From Streptomyces flaveolus (GTDB lineage Bacteria > Actinomycetota > Actinomycetes > Streptomycetales > Streptomycetaceae), in NCBI RefSeq assembly GCF_000716535.1, contig NZ_JNWV01000045.1:1-63455 (forward strand): a stretch of 63,455 bases of DNA, read 5' to 3'. Shown here piece by piece: positions 24,973 through 33,000 of this stretch (position 1 is the first letter of the stretch; each line of letters opens with the position of its first letter). Made by a program: the position numbers and the translations under genes. The notes beneath the pieces were generated by a model, which saw nothing but the letters and a program-made list of their open reading frames with translations, was not told the DNA's origin and ran no database searches.

Positions 24973-26072
24973 CAGTACACGCCCTCGATCACCGTCTCGC
25001 CCTTCACCGTTCGCACCGGCGCCACGTCCGCGACGGCGTCGCCCGCCTGGCCGTCGGCCGGCCGCACGCGCACGGCCGTGTCCCGTTCCGCGTTGTTGGG
25101 GACGAGCATGGATTTGCTGACGTGACTGACGATCACCTGGCCCCGCTCACCGACCTCGACCCCTTCCCCGGTGTCGGGGTCCACGACCGACAGGAACACG
25201 TACGGGGACACCGGGTCGAACACGCAGGGTTCCGAGGCGCTGAGACCGACCCGTTCGAGCAGTGCGGTGAGCATCATGGTGTTGCCGTACATGCCGATGA
25301 GGGGGACGTCGGGAAAGACCTCCGTGCCCAGCAGGTGGCGGGTGTCGGGGTCCATGTGCGTGCCGCCCCAGATGATCGCCTCGACGGAGTCGTTGATCCG
25401 CTCCAGAAGGTCGTCCTCGCGGGCGAAGCGCTCCAGCAGCGGGGTGGTGGCGGCGAGTACCCCGATCTCCTGGGTCAGCAGAATCCGCCGGCACTGTTCG
25501 ACGAGATGGTCCGTGTAGGACTCGACCTCGTCGCTCCGGCCCGCGGCGACCAGCTTCTTCACCCAGCGGGGGTCCATGTCGATGCTCAGTCCTGGGCCGC
25601 CGAGGGAGCCTGCCGCCCGCTGCAGCACGTCACCCACGAGATGCGGGCCCGTCGGCGCCACCGTCAGCCACTGGGCTCCGACGGGCAGGCCGTGGTCCCG
25701 GAGGCGCTTGTCGACCTGCTCCGTACTGTGCCGCATCCAGTCGTCGAGCTGGACGACTCGCTTGGGCGCCCCGGTCGTTCCGCCGCTGTCGAAGACGTTG
25801 AGCAGCCGGGCGCCGCTCCCGTAGCCCTGGGGGACCAGGTCCGCCACCGGGACGTCCCGCAGTTCGTCGGTCAGGTCGGGGAAGAGCATCAGGTCGTCCA
25901 CGCCCTTGACGTCCTGCCGCGGATCGAAGGCGAGCCGATCGGCCCGGTCGAGCCAGTATCGGGAGCCTGTCGCCGGGTCGAAGTGCCAGCGCATGGCCGC
26001 TCGCACGAACTCGTCCGGATCGACGCCGTCGGACGGTCCGGCGTCCAGAACGGTGGGGGACTCGTACGTCAT
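24972..26072 (-). CDS. AMP-forming acyl adenylase (EhpF/LuxE-like)
   Basis: A 366-residue adenylate-forming enzyme lacking the usual large C-terminal domain. The ATP-binding loop is FDSGGTTGAPKRV near residues 94-106. IWGGTHMDPDTRHLLGTEVF and LIGMYGNTMMLTALLERVG correspond to later adenylation motifs. Its length and pattern resemble EhpF, which activates phenazine carboxylate, and LuxE acyl-protein synthetase. It activates an unknown carboxylic acid as an acyl-AMP for the coupled downstream reductase. The start at 26072 is 76 bases after the PIG-L gene. No phenazine core genes are nearby, so the substrate is open. Confidence 0.74.
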   Translation of the reverse strand: MTYESPTVLDAGPSDGVDPDEFVRAAMRWHFDPATGSRYWLDRADRLAFDPRQDVKGVDDLMLFPDLTDELRDVPVADLVPQGYGSGARLLNVFDSGGTTGAPKRVVQLDDWMRHSTEQVDKRLRDHGLPVGAQWLTVAPTGPHLVGDVLQRAAGSLGGPGLSIDMDPRWVKKLVAAGRSDEVESYTDHLVEQCRRILLTQEIGVLAATTPLLERFAREDDLLERINDSVEAIIWGGTHMDPDTRHLLGTEVFPDVPLIGMYGNTMMLTALLERVGLSASEPCVFDPVSPYVFLSVVDPDTGEGVEVGERGQVIVSHVSKSMLVPNNAERDTAVRVRPADGQAGDAVADVAPVRTVKGETVIEGVY

Positions 26073-26148
26073 GGATGGTCCTTTCTCGGCACGGTCTCGT
26101 GCGTATGAGCGAGGTTCCGCCGGGCGTGTGAGTTGCGGAGGCGTTCGG

Positions 26149-26892
26149 TCACCGGCTGAACAGTTCGAAGGCGACGGCGCGCCGGCCGTCGAACCGTGGG
26201 CCGTGGACGCTGGTGCTGTCGGTCAGGAAACGGCGCGCGTACGTCTCCGGGTCCTCCTCGGTCAACGCCTCGATGTAGGTGCGGTGCCGCAGCAGGGACC
26301 GCACGCCCTGCTCGAAACCCGGCTCGGCGGACACCGCGTGAGTCGGCGTCGGAGAGTTGGCGACGGCCACCCACCGCACGCCGTTCCAGGGCCGCAGTCC
26401 TCGTTCGGTGAGGTCCGGGAAGATCCAGCGGTTGCCCGCGTCCGCCGCCGCGTCCAGCACCGCGCGCCCCACTGCCACGTGGTCCGGGGTGTTCCAGGCA
26501 CCGTGGGCCCAGGTGTCCCGGTGGTTCAGCGTGATCACCAACTCGGGCCGGTGACGCCGAACGGCCGCGGCGATGTCGCGACGCAGCGGCACGCCGTACT
26601 CGATCACACCGTCCTGGTGGTCGAGGAACTCCACCGTGGACACACCCACGGCCGCGGCGGCGGCTTGCTGCTCCGCCTCGCGCAACGACCGGGCGCGATC
26701 GGGGGCGAGGCTGTCGATACCGGCCTCACCACGAGTGGCGAGTACGTACGTGACCTCCCGGCCGTCGGCCACCCAGGAGGCCACGGCGGCCGAGCATCCG
26801 TACTCGAGATCGTCGGGATGGGCTACCACGGCGAGTGCCCGTCGCCAGTCGTCCGGCATCGGGCGCAGCGGCGGAAAGGGGCTGTCGGTCAT
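26149..26892 (-). CDS. PIG-L family deacetylase (MshB/Mca-like)
   Basis: A 247-residue zinc-dependent N-deacetylase of the PIG-L/LmbE family, the group containing mycothiol enzymes MshB and Mca. AVVAHPDDLEYGCSA near 20-34 gives the HPDD metal/base motif. TPDHVAVGRAVLDA near 135-148 supplies the third zinc histidine (DH). FLDHQDGVIEYG and GNRWIFPDL are typical. In this operon, between an FAD reductase and an acyl-adenylation pair, it may deacetylate a sugar- or thiol-linked metabolite; that is inference. The ATG is at 26892. Confidence 0.83.
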   Translation of the reverse strand: MTDSPFPPLRPMPDDWRRALAVVAHPDDLEYGCSAAVASWVADGREVTYVLATRGEAGIDSLAPDRARSLREAEQQAAAAAVGVSTVEFLDHQDGVIEYGVPLRRDIAAAVRRHRPELVITLNHRDTWAHGAWNTPDHVAVGRAVLDAAADAGNRWIFPDLTERGLRPWNGVRWVAVANSPTPTHAVSAEPGFEQGVRSLLRHRTYIEALTEEDPETYARRFLTDSTSVHGPRFDGRRAVAFELFSR

Positions 26893-26967
26893 GTGTCTGC
26901 TCTCGTCGGTGTCGCGTGGTGGGGTGGCGGGCCGGCAGGGGGTTGCCGGACCGGAGATGACGTCGGG

Positions 26968-27065
26968 TCGGCCACGCGCGCGGCAGCGACGGGTGCGGAG
27001 AGCACCTCGTCGGCCGTCGGCCACGCGCGCGGCAGCGACGGGTGCGGAGAGCACCTCGTCGGCCG
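26968..27065. repeat. Tandem 49-bp duplication
   Basis: Two identical 49-base copies, 26968-27016 and 27017-27065, lie between the FAD reductase and PIG-L genes. Forty-nine is not a multiple of three, so it is not a coding repeat. It lies inside the operon leader and could alter PIG-L translation. Confidence 0.85.
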
Positions 27066-27114
27066 AGGTCGATGTGCTTGGGCACCTTGGGGCCGCCCGT
27101 GTCGCCGGAGTGGT

Positions 27115-28227
27115 TCAGACGCGCGGAAGAAGGCTCTCCAGGGCAACCGCGGGATCGGAGAGGACGGCGTCGTCCGTTTCCACGCCGGATTCGATCAGGG
27201 AACGGATCGTGTCGATGACGTCCCACACGTTGACGCTCATTCCCGCCACGACCCGGTTTCCGGACATCCAGAAGGCGATGAACCGCCGCTCGTCCGGTGC
27301 CCCGCGGAAGACGACACGGTCGTGGCCGCCCGGTTCGGTGTAGCCGGTGTACTCCATCCCGAGGTCGTACTGATCGGTGTAGAAGTACGGCAGCCGGTCG
27401 TAGACCGTGTCGGGCACCGAGGTCCGCAGGTGCTCGTCCGTGACGATGCCGTCGCGCACGTCCAGGCCCGCCTCCTCGGCGAGGCGGACGTTGGGTGTGA
27501 TGCCCACACCCACCACCACGGCGTCCGCGGGCAGGTGACCGCCGTCGGCGAGCTGGACCCCGTCCACGCGGCCGCCGGTTCCGGTGACGCGCTCGATCTC
27601 GGCGTGCGGACGCAGGTCGACGCCGTGGTCCCGGTGCAGGCCGGCGAAGACCTCGGCCGCCTCCCGTCCCAGAACCTTGAGCAGGGGCAGCTCCGCGTGT
27701 TCCAGCACGGTCACCTCCGCCCCGGCCGTCCGGGCCGCGGCCGCCGTCTCCAGGCCGATCCATCCGCCGCCGACCACCACGATCCGCGCACCCTCGGTGA
27801 AGGCGGACTTCAGACGCTCGCTGTCGCCCACGCGCCGCAGATACAGCACGTTGTCCAGGTCCGCCCCCGGGACGGACAGGCGGCGAGGTGAGGAACCGGT
27901 CGCCAGCAGCAGCTTGGTGTAGGGCACGCGACGACCGTCGTCCAATGTCACCTCTTTGGCCTGCGCGTCGACCGACGTCACGCTCGTGCCCAGAAGCAGG
28001 TCGACCTCGTGTTCCCGGTACCAGCCCGCGGGATGTACATGGATCGATTCGCGGTCCTCCTTGCCGAGCAGATAGCCCTTGGACAGCGGCGGTCGAACGT
28101 ACGGGCGCTCCCGCTCGTCTCCGATGACGAGGAGCGGCCCGTCGTGGCCGTGCTCGCGCAGTTCTTCCGCGGCCTTGCCGGCGGCCAGGCCGCCTCCGAC
28201 GATCACGAACGTATTCGCAGGCGCCAT
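27115..28227 (-). CDS. FAD-dependent ferredoxin/rubredoxin reductase-like oxidoreductase
   Basis: A 370-residue flavoprotein of the ferredoxin-NAD reductase family. FAD binding is at FVIVGGGLAAGKAAEEL near 7-23. YVRPPLSKGYLLG follows near 40. NAD(P) is bound at IVVVGGGWIGLETAAAARTAG near 147. VVVGVGITPNVRLAEEAG and the C-terminal FRGAPDERRFIAFWMSGNRV match the family. It should pass electrons between NAD(P)H and a small Fe-S protein, possibly the FdxA-type ferredoxin at 20591. The ATG at 28227 is 62 bases from a perfect ECF41-type box. It is the first gene of the operon with PIG-L, adenylase and acyl reductase. Confidence 0.87.
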   Translation of the reverse strand: MAPANTFVIVGGGLAAGKAAEELREHGHDGPLLVIGDERERPYVRPPLSKGYLLGKEDRESIHVHPAGWYREHEVDLLLGTSVTSVDAQAKEVTLDDGRRVPYTKLLLATGSSPRRLSVPGADLDNVLYLRRVGDSERLKSAFTEGARIVVVGGGWIGLETAAAARTAGAEVTVLEHAELPLLKVLGREAAEVFAGLHRDHGVDLRPHAEIERVTGTGGRVDGVQLADGGHLPADAVVVGVGITPNVRLAEEAGLDVRDGIVTDEHLRTSVPDTVYDRLPYFYTDQYDLGMEYTGYTEPGGHDRVVFRGAPDERRFIAFWMSGNRVVAGMSVNVWDVIDTIRSLIESGVETDDAVLSDPAVALESLLPRV

Positions 28228-28289
28228 GATGATTCCCGTCCCAGGTTGTGAGGCACACAGGGCGAGCCGTGTGGTGCGGTCATCCATGA

Positions 28290-28316
28290 GACCGGGCGGC
28301 GACACGGGTTGTGACA
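28290..28316 (-). promoter_or_regulatory. ECF41-type promoter of the reductase operon
   Basis: Perfect TGTCACA (28316-28310), 16 bases, GGTC (28293-28290), minus strand. Confidence 0.77.
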
Positions 28317-28366
28317 TCACGGCGTCGGTGTGCCAGGGCGACCGTCGTGGGCGTCACCACGTCGTC

Positions 28367-29119
28367 TCACCAGGGAGTTCGGAGCGTCACCGCCAGGACG
28401 GCCGGATCATCGTGTCCCGGCAACGGGACGAATCCGTGCCGCTCCAGGTCGTCGATCACCTGGGAGCGCGAGGCGGGCCACATCCAGAACGTCTCGGAGT
28501 GCTCCCGCAGCACACCTTCCACCCCCCGGACCCAGTAGTCGACGCGTGTGCGGATGCGGTTCCCGGCCGTGGACATCACCATGCGTCCGCCGTACGCGTG
28601 CTCGCCGATCCGCTGCTGGGGCAGGACGCGCAGAACGTTCCGGGCGGGAAGCCGGGCAGGCGGGAGTTGCAGGAACAGCGAACCGCCGGGGACGAGGGCC
28701 GCGCCGATCGCAGGCCAGAGCGCGTGCCGCGCGCTCGGCGAGAGACAGGCGACCGTGTTGTGGCAGACGGCCACGTCCGCGACCGCGTACAGAGCCGCCT
28801 CCTCCAGTGCGTGCGGGTGAACGGTCACCCGCTCCCTCTGCCGTGCGGGCAGGGCGGCGAGGCGGGTCATCAAGGAGGTGCGCATGGCGCGCGCCGGCTC
28901 GACGGCGTGCACGTCGACCTGGGACTCGGCCACGCTCATCAACGTGACCCGTCCGGTACCGGCACCGATGTCCAGAACGCCGACACGGGCCTTCGCGACT
29001 TCGCGACCGTAGAGGTGACGGACCCGTGTCTCGTCCTCGCCGGCCTGGAGGACGTCGTAGAACTCCGCGGTGACGGCGTAGGAATCCGTTGGCGAGCGGT
29101 AGGTCGGTGCTTTTGCCAT
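28367..29119 (-). CDS. SAM-dependent class I methyltransferase
   Basis: A 250-residue methyltransferase. The SAM motif VLDIGAGTGRVTL is near residues 49-61. Motif II-like DVHAVEPARAM follows, and VAVCHNTVACLS is the post-I acid/beta4 segment. The substrate is unknown. The ATG at 29119 is only 21 bases after the GGTC of a perfect ECF41-type box. An alternative ATG at 29131 is only 9 bases from it. Neither has a Shine-Dalgarno sequence, so the mRNA may be leaderless or nearly so. The start therefore depends on the transcription start site. Confidence 0.78.
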   Translation of the reverse strand: MAKAPTYRSPTDSYAVTAEFYDVLQAGEDETRVRHLYGREVAKARVGVLDIGAGTGRVTLMSVAESQVDVHAVEPARAMRTSLMTRLAALPARQRERVTVHPHALEEAALYAVADVAVCHNTVACLSPSARHALWPAIGAALVPGGSLFLQLPPARLPARNVLRVLPQQRIGEHAYGGRMVMSTAGNRIRTRVDYWVRGVEGVLREHSETFWMWPASRSQVIDDLERHGFVPLPGHDDPAVLAVTLRTPW

Positions 29120-29140
29120 GACAGGGTGCATGACCACCAA

Positions 29141-29167
29141 GACCGCGGGTGGGCCGTGCCTGTGACA
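29141..29167 (-). promoter_or_regulatory. ECF41-type promoter of the methyltransferase
   Basis: Perfect TGTCACA (29167-29161), 16 bases, GGTC (29144-29141), minus strand. Confidence 0.76.
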
Positions 29168-29347
29168 GCAATGTCGGCGAGCGGGGTGCCGACCTGCGGG
29201 GGGCATGTATGGCTGCCCCCCGGGGTTCACCGGTTTCGCCGGACTCCCCGGCGGGCTGAGGTAGGCCCGCCGGGACGGCCGTTCGCTGCACGCTGATGCC
29301 GAGCCCTGCGCACGGACGTCGAGGACCACGGCGGCACCGAAGCCTCG

Positions 29348-29374
29348 TGTCACACCTGAGCCGTCTCGCCGGTC
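29348..29374 (+). promoter_or_regulatory. ECF41-type promoter of the cytochrome b gene
   Basis: Perfect TGTCACA (29348-29354), 16 bases, GGTC (29371-29374). Confidence 0.74.
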
Positions 29375-29620
29375 ATGAGGGGGACAGCAGTTCACGAACC
29401 GTGCCCGAACAGCACAGCCGTGGACGAGTCGGCTCCGCAGTGCCACGTGTACGTTCCCCCGGCCGGTGCCGAGGCCGGGGTGCGGCACGGACAGCTACGG
29501 CTGCCACGGCGACGGGAGCCCTCGCAACACGCCAGTGCCGCGGACCCACGGCAGTGCCCGGGACCGCGGCGCCATCAGACGCAGCGAGCTTCGGGTGATG
29601 CAGAAATGAATGGTGAAGAG

Positions 29621-31240
29621 ATGGGCAACGACAGCCGGCCGGCCGAGCCGGGGCAGGAGCGCACCGGGGAGAGGCTCGCCCAATGGGCGGACGGCCGACT
29701 CGGCTACCGCCGGCTGGCCCGTTCCGCTCGGCGCCTGGTCTTCCCCGACCACTGGTCGTTCATGCTCGGCGAGATCGCTCTCTACAGTTTCGTCATCCTG
29801 CTGCTCACTGGCGCGTACCTGAGCTTCTACTTCCACCCTTCCTCCGACCTCGTGGTCTACCAGGGCAGTTACGCCCCTTTGCGGGGCCGGCTGGTGTCGG
29901 AGGCCTTCGACTCGACCCTGCACATATCGTTCGACGTCCGCGGCGGTCTGCTCGTCCGCCAGGCCCACCACTGGGCGGCGCTGGTCTTCGTCGCCGCCGT
30001 GTTCGTGCACATGCTGCGGGTCTTCTTCACCGGAGCGTTCCGCAAGCCACGCGAGCTGAACTGGGTATTCGGGTTCCTGTTGCTCATCCTGGCCCTGTTC
30101 GGCGGCCTGACCGGCTACGACCTGCCCGACGACCTGCTGTCCGGAACCGGCCTGCAGGTCGTGAACGGCACGCTCCTGTCGATCCCGGTCGTGGGGACGT
30201 ACGTGTCGTTCTTCCTCTTCGGCGGCGAGTTCCCCGGCGAGGACCTGATCGCCCGCTTCAACACCCTCCACATCCTGGTCATCCCCGCACTGATGGTCGC
30301 CCTGATCGTCGGACACGTGGCTCTGGCCGTACGCCACCGGCACACTCAGTACCCCGGTCCCGGCCGTACCAACACCAACGTCGTCGGCATCCCGTTCCGG
30401 GTGTACGCCGTCAAGGCCGGCGCCTACTTCTTCCTCGTGTCCGGCGTGATCTTCTTCATGGCCGCCGTCGCGCAGATCAATCCCGTGTGGAACTACGGGC
30501 CGTTCCGCCCCGACCAGGTCTCCGCCGGCTCCCAGCCCGACTGGTACATGGGCGTCGCCGACGGCTTCCTGCGCGTCATGCCCGGCTGGGAGATCACGTT
30601 CTGGGGCCACACCTTGGCACTGGACAACTTCCTGCCCCTGCTGATCGGCGTCCTGCTCTTCCTCGCCATGGGCGCCTACCCCTTCATCGAGGCCTGGGTC
30701 ACGGACGACGACGGCGAACAGCACCTGCTGGACCGCCCCCGCAACCGCCCGGTGCGGACCGCCCTGGGCGTGGCCTGGCTCAGCGTCTACTCGGTGGCCC
30801 TCCTCGGTGCCGCCAACGACCTGATAGCCACTCACCTGCGTGTCTCGGTCGAGGCGGTGACCTGGACCGTGCGCATCGGCCTGTTCGTCGTCCCGGTCCT
30901 GGCCTTCTTCGTCACCAAACGTGTGGCACTGGGCCTGCAGCGGCAAGACCGCGACAAGGTGCTGCACGGACGTGAGAGCGGCATCATCAAACGTCTTCCG
31001 CACGGCGAGTACGTCGAGGTTCACGAGCCGCTCACCCAGGCCCAACTGCACGTCCTGACCGCCCACACGCAGTACCGGCCCCTGGAGGCCGCACCCGTGC
31101 GGGACGCGGACGGTGCCACACCCCGCCGTAGCCAGCGCCTGCGCGTCCGGCTCAGCCGCGTCCTGTACGGCTCGGGCACGCAGGTTCCCAAGCCCACCGC
31201 GTCGGAGTACACGGAGATCAGCGGCCGCCACCGGTCCTGA
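29621..31240 (+). CDS. Orphan QcrB-type cytochrome b
   Basis: A 539-residue cytochrome b of the actinobacterial QcrB type. Heme-ligand histidine pairs are visible in RQAHHWAALVFVAAVFVHML (near 105-125) and FNTLHILVIPALMVALIVGH (near 210-230). The quinol-site signature SQPDWYMG is the actinobacterial form of PEWY. At least eight hydrophobic helices precede a soluble C-terminal tail (RQDRDKVLHGRESGIIKRLPHGEY), as in canonical QcrB. QcrA and QcrC, which normally sit beside it, are absent. It may replace the housekeeping QcrB under stress or form a separate quinol route with the NDH-2 and flavoprotein. The ATG at 29621 follows GGTGAAGAG. Confidence 0.88.
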   Translation: MGNDSRPAEPGQERTGERLAQWADGRLGYRRLARSARRLVFPDHWSFMLGEIALYSFVILLLTGAYLSFYFHPSSDLVVYQGSYAPLRGRLVSEAFDSTLHISFDVRGGLLVRQAHHWAALVFVAAVFVHMLRVFFTGAFRKPRELNWVFGFLLLILALFGGLTGYDLPDDLLSGTGLQVVNGTLLSIPVVGTYVSFFLFGGEFPGEDLIARFNTLHILVIPALMVALIVGHVALAVRHRHTQYPGPGRTNTNVVGIPFRVYAVKAGAYFFLVSGVIFFMAAVAQINPVWNYGPFRPDQVSAGSQPDWYMGVADGFLRVMPGWEITFWGHTLALDNFLPLLIGVLLFLAMGAYPFIEAWVTDDDGEQHLLDRPRNRPVRTALGVAWLSVYSVALLGAANDLIATHLRVSVEAVTWTVRIGLFVVPVLAFFVTKRVALGLQRQDRDKVLHGRESGIIKRLPHGEYVEVHEPLTQAQLHVLTAHTQYRPLEAAPVRDADGATPRRSQRLRVRLSRVLYGSGTQVPKPTASEYTEISGRHRS

Positions 31241-31438
31241 TCCGTGGCGCACCCCGGGGAACTGCTCGCCGGTCCGAGCGGCCGTCCTTCCCCGCGCGGC
31301 ACCAACCGTGCCGTCCTCGCAGCCACAGCGGATCCACCCGTACCGCAGCAGCGTGTCGCGCGGGGTCACCGACCCTCAGCACCGCCCGCACCTCCTCCGG
31401 GAGCCGGGCGCACCCATCCCGTTCGAAAGGCACTCGAC

Positions 31439-32281
31439 ATGACCCGTTCCTCCCGCGCCCGCCGGGCCCGTACCTCCCTCACCGTTCTGGCCGGCGCCAC
31501 GATCGCCGCGGGCCTGCTCGCCACCACGATCGCCCCTGCCTCCGCCGACAAGGGTGTCCCCTCCCGGGCTCCCAAGCCCACCGTGGTCTTGGTCCACGGT
31601 GCGTTCGCCGACTCAACGAGCTGGAACGGCGTCATAAAGAGGCTGCGGCACGACGGATATCCGGTGGTCGCCGTCGCCAACCCGCTGCGCTCCCTGAGCG
31701 GCGACTCCGCCTACCTCAAGGACGTCCTGGCCGGCATAGACGGCCCCATCGTCCTGGCCGGTCACTCCTACGGCGGCTCGGTCATCAGCAATGCCGGAAC
31801 GGGCAACAAGAACGTCAAGGCACTGGTCTACCTCGCCGCCTTCCTCCCGGCGAAGGGGGAGAGCGCGGTCGACCTGTCGGGTAAGTTCCCCGGCAGCACC
31901 CTCGGCGACGCACTGCGCCCGGTACCGTTCACGAACGCCGACGGCTCCAAAGGCACCGATCTCTACATCCAGAACGACAAGTTCCGGCACCAGTTCGCGG
32001 CGGACGTGCCCCGTGACGAGACCGACCTGATGGCCGTCACCCAGCGACCGGTCACCGACGCCGCCCTGGCCGAGGGCGCGGCGGAGCCCGCCTGGAAGAC
32101 CATCCCGTCCTGGGCCCTGGTCGCCACCCAGGACCTCAACATCCCGCCGAAGGCACAGGAGTTCATGGCCGAGCGGGCCGGTGCACACACCACGGAGGTC
32201 CGGGCGTCCCACGCGGTGAGCGTCTCGCAGCCCGGCAAGGTCACCGACGTCATCGAGGACGCCGCGCGCTCGGTGCGCTGA
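31439..32281 (+). CDS. Secreted alpha/beta hydrolase
   Basis: A 280-residue protein with a signal peptide: basic start (TRSSRARRARTS), hydrophobic core LTVLAGATIAAGLLATTIAP, and likely cleavage at ASA-DK near residue 37. The mature enzyme has VLVHGAFADSTSWNGV (oxyanion loop), the nucleophile elbow GHSYGGSV, DLNIPPKAQEF (acid region) and SHAVSVSQP (histidine). It is closely similar to the cytoplasmic protein at 44788-45507, so one is probably a duplicate that gained or lost a signal peptide. The ATG at 31439 is chosen because it starts the signal peptide. It may be co-transcribed with cytochrome b. Confidence 0.84.
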   Translation: MTRSSRARRARTSLTVLAGATIAAGLLATTIAPASADKGVPSRAPKPTVVLVHGAFADSTSWNGVIKRLRHDGYPVVAVANPLRSLSGDSAYLKDVLAGIDGPIVLAGHSYGGSVISNAGTGNKNVKALVYLAAFLPAKGESAVDLSGKFPGSTLGDALRPVPFTNADGSKGTDLYIQNDKFRHQFAADVPRDETDLMAVTQRPVTDAALAEGAAEPAWKTIPSWALVATQDLNIPPKAQEFMAERAGAHTTEVRASHAVSVSQPGKVTDVIEDAARSVR

Positions 32282-32436
32282 CCTCTCCGCGTGACGCCCA
32301 TGGGACTGACACGGACCGTTCGGTCCACGTCGGTCCCATGGGCGTTCCACGCTCCCACTGTGCGAACCCCCTTCCCCCGACCGTCGGTCCGCCCGCGCAC
32401 ATTCCGCACCGGGCCCGGCCGCGCAAGGACAAGCCC

Positions 32437-32949
32437 ATGCCCCGCGAACCGCGGATCACCTGCATCGGCCCCGGCGACCTCGCTCCCACCGTGGCGATGC
32501 ACCGTCGTTGCTCGTCGCACACCCTGTGGAGCCGTTACCACCGGGCCATGGCCGACCCTGAGACCTACCTGCCCGCTCTGCTGGCCCGCCCCGGTTCGGT
32601 CCACCTGGCCGCACGGGACACCACCGGCCGCATCGTCGCCGTGGGCCACCTGATGCCGGACCACTCGGCCGTCGAGGCCGCGCTGCTCGTCGAGGACTCC
32701 TGGCAGGGCCGTGGACTGGGTACCCGCCTGCTGAAGGACCTGGGCCATCACGCACTCGGGGCCGGTTGGGCGACGCTCTACGGCCTCGTCCTGTCCGGCG
32801 ACGAACGGATGGACGCCATCCTGCGTCACGCGCCCGTCCCCGTGCACCGCAGGGAGGAGGGCGGCACCGTCACCGCCTGGGTCGAGACGCGTGACCTGGC
32901 GGCCGTCCCGCCCGCCGCCAGCCCGAAAAAAAGCCGATGCGGAACATGA
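32437..32949 (+). CDS. GNAT-family N-acetyltransferase
   Basis: A 170-residue GNAT protein. The acetyl-CoA-binding motif A appears as VEDSWQGRGLGTRLLKDLGHHAL near 86-108. VGHLMPDHSAVEAALL is the preceding strand. The N-terminal CIGPGDLAPTVAMHRRCSSHTLWSRYH matches bacterial GNATs fused elsewhere to acyl-CoA synthetases, as used for lysine acetylation. The substrate is unknown. The ATG at 32437 is chosen; a start at 32338 lacks family resemblance. The stop codon lies inside the loop of a hairpin. Confidence 0.8.
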   Translation: MPREPRITCIGPGDLAPTVAMHRRCSSHTLWSRYHRAMADPETYLPALLARPGSVHLAARDTTGRIVAVGHLMPDHSAVEAALLVEDSWQGRGLGTRLLKDLGHHALGAGWATLYGLVLSGDERMDAILRHAPVPVHRREEGGTVTAWVETRDLAAVPPAASPKKSRCGT

Positions 32950-32964
32950 TGTTCCGCATCGGCT
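32932..32964. terminator. Bidirectional hairpin between GNAT and E2 genes
   Basis: A perfect 14-base stem (AGCCGATGCGGAAC / GTTCCGCATCGGCT) with an ATGAT loop. A run of seven A lies on the left, which is a U-tract for the minus strand, so it terminates the E2 gene well. The GNAT stop codon is in the loop. Confidence 0.8.
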
Positions 32965-33000
32965 GTGCCATCAACACCTCCAACAGGGCGCCGGCACGGC

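Larger units (their letters stand above)
29120..29620. other. Divergent region (methyltransferase / cytochrome b) with two ECF41-type boxes
   Basis: It holds a minus box at 29167-29141 and a plus box at 29348-29374. The 246 bases between the plus box and the cytochrome b ATG are an unusually long leader with no recognisable gene. Confidence 0.5.
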
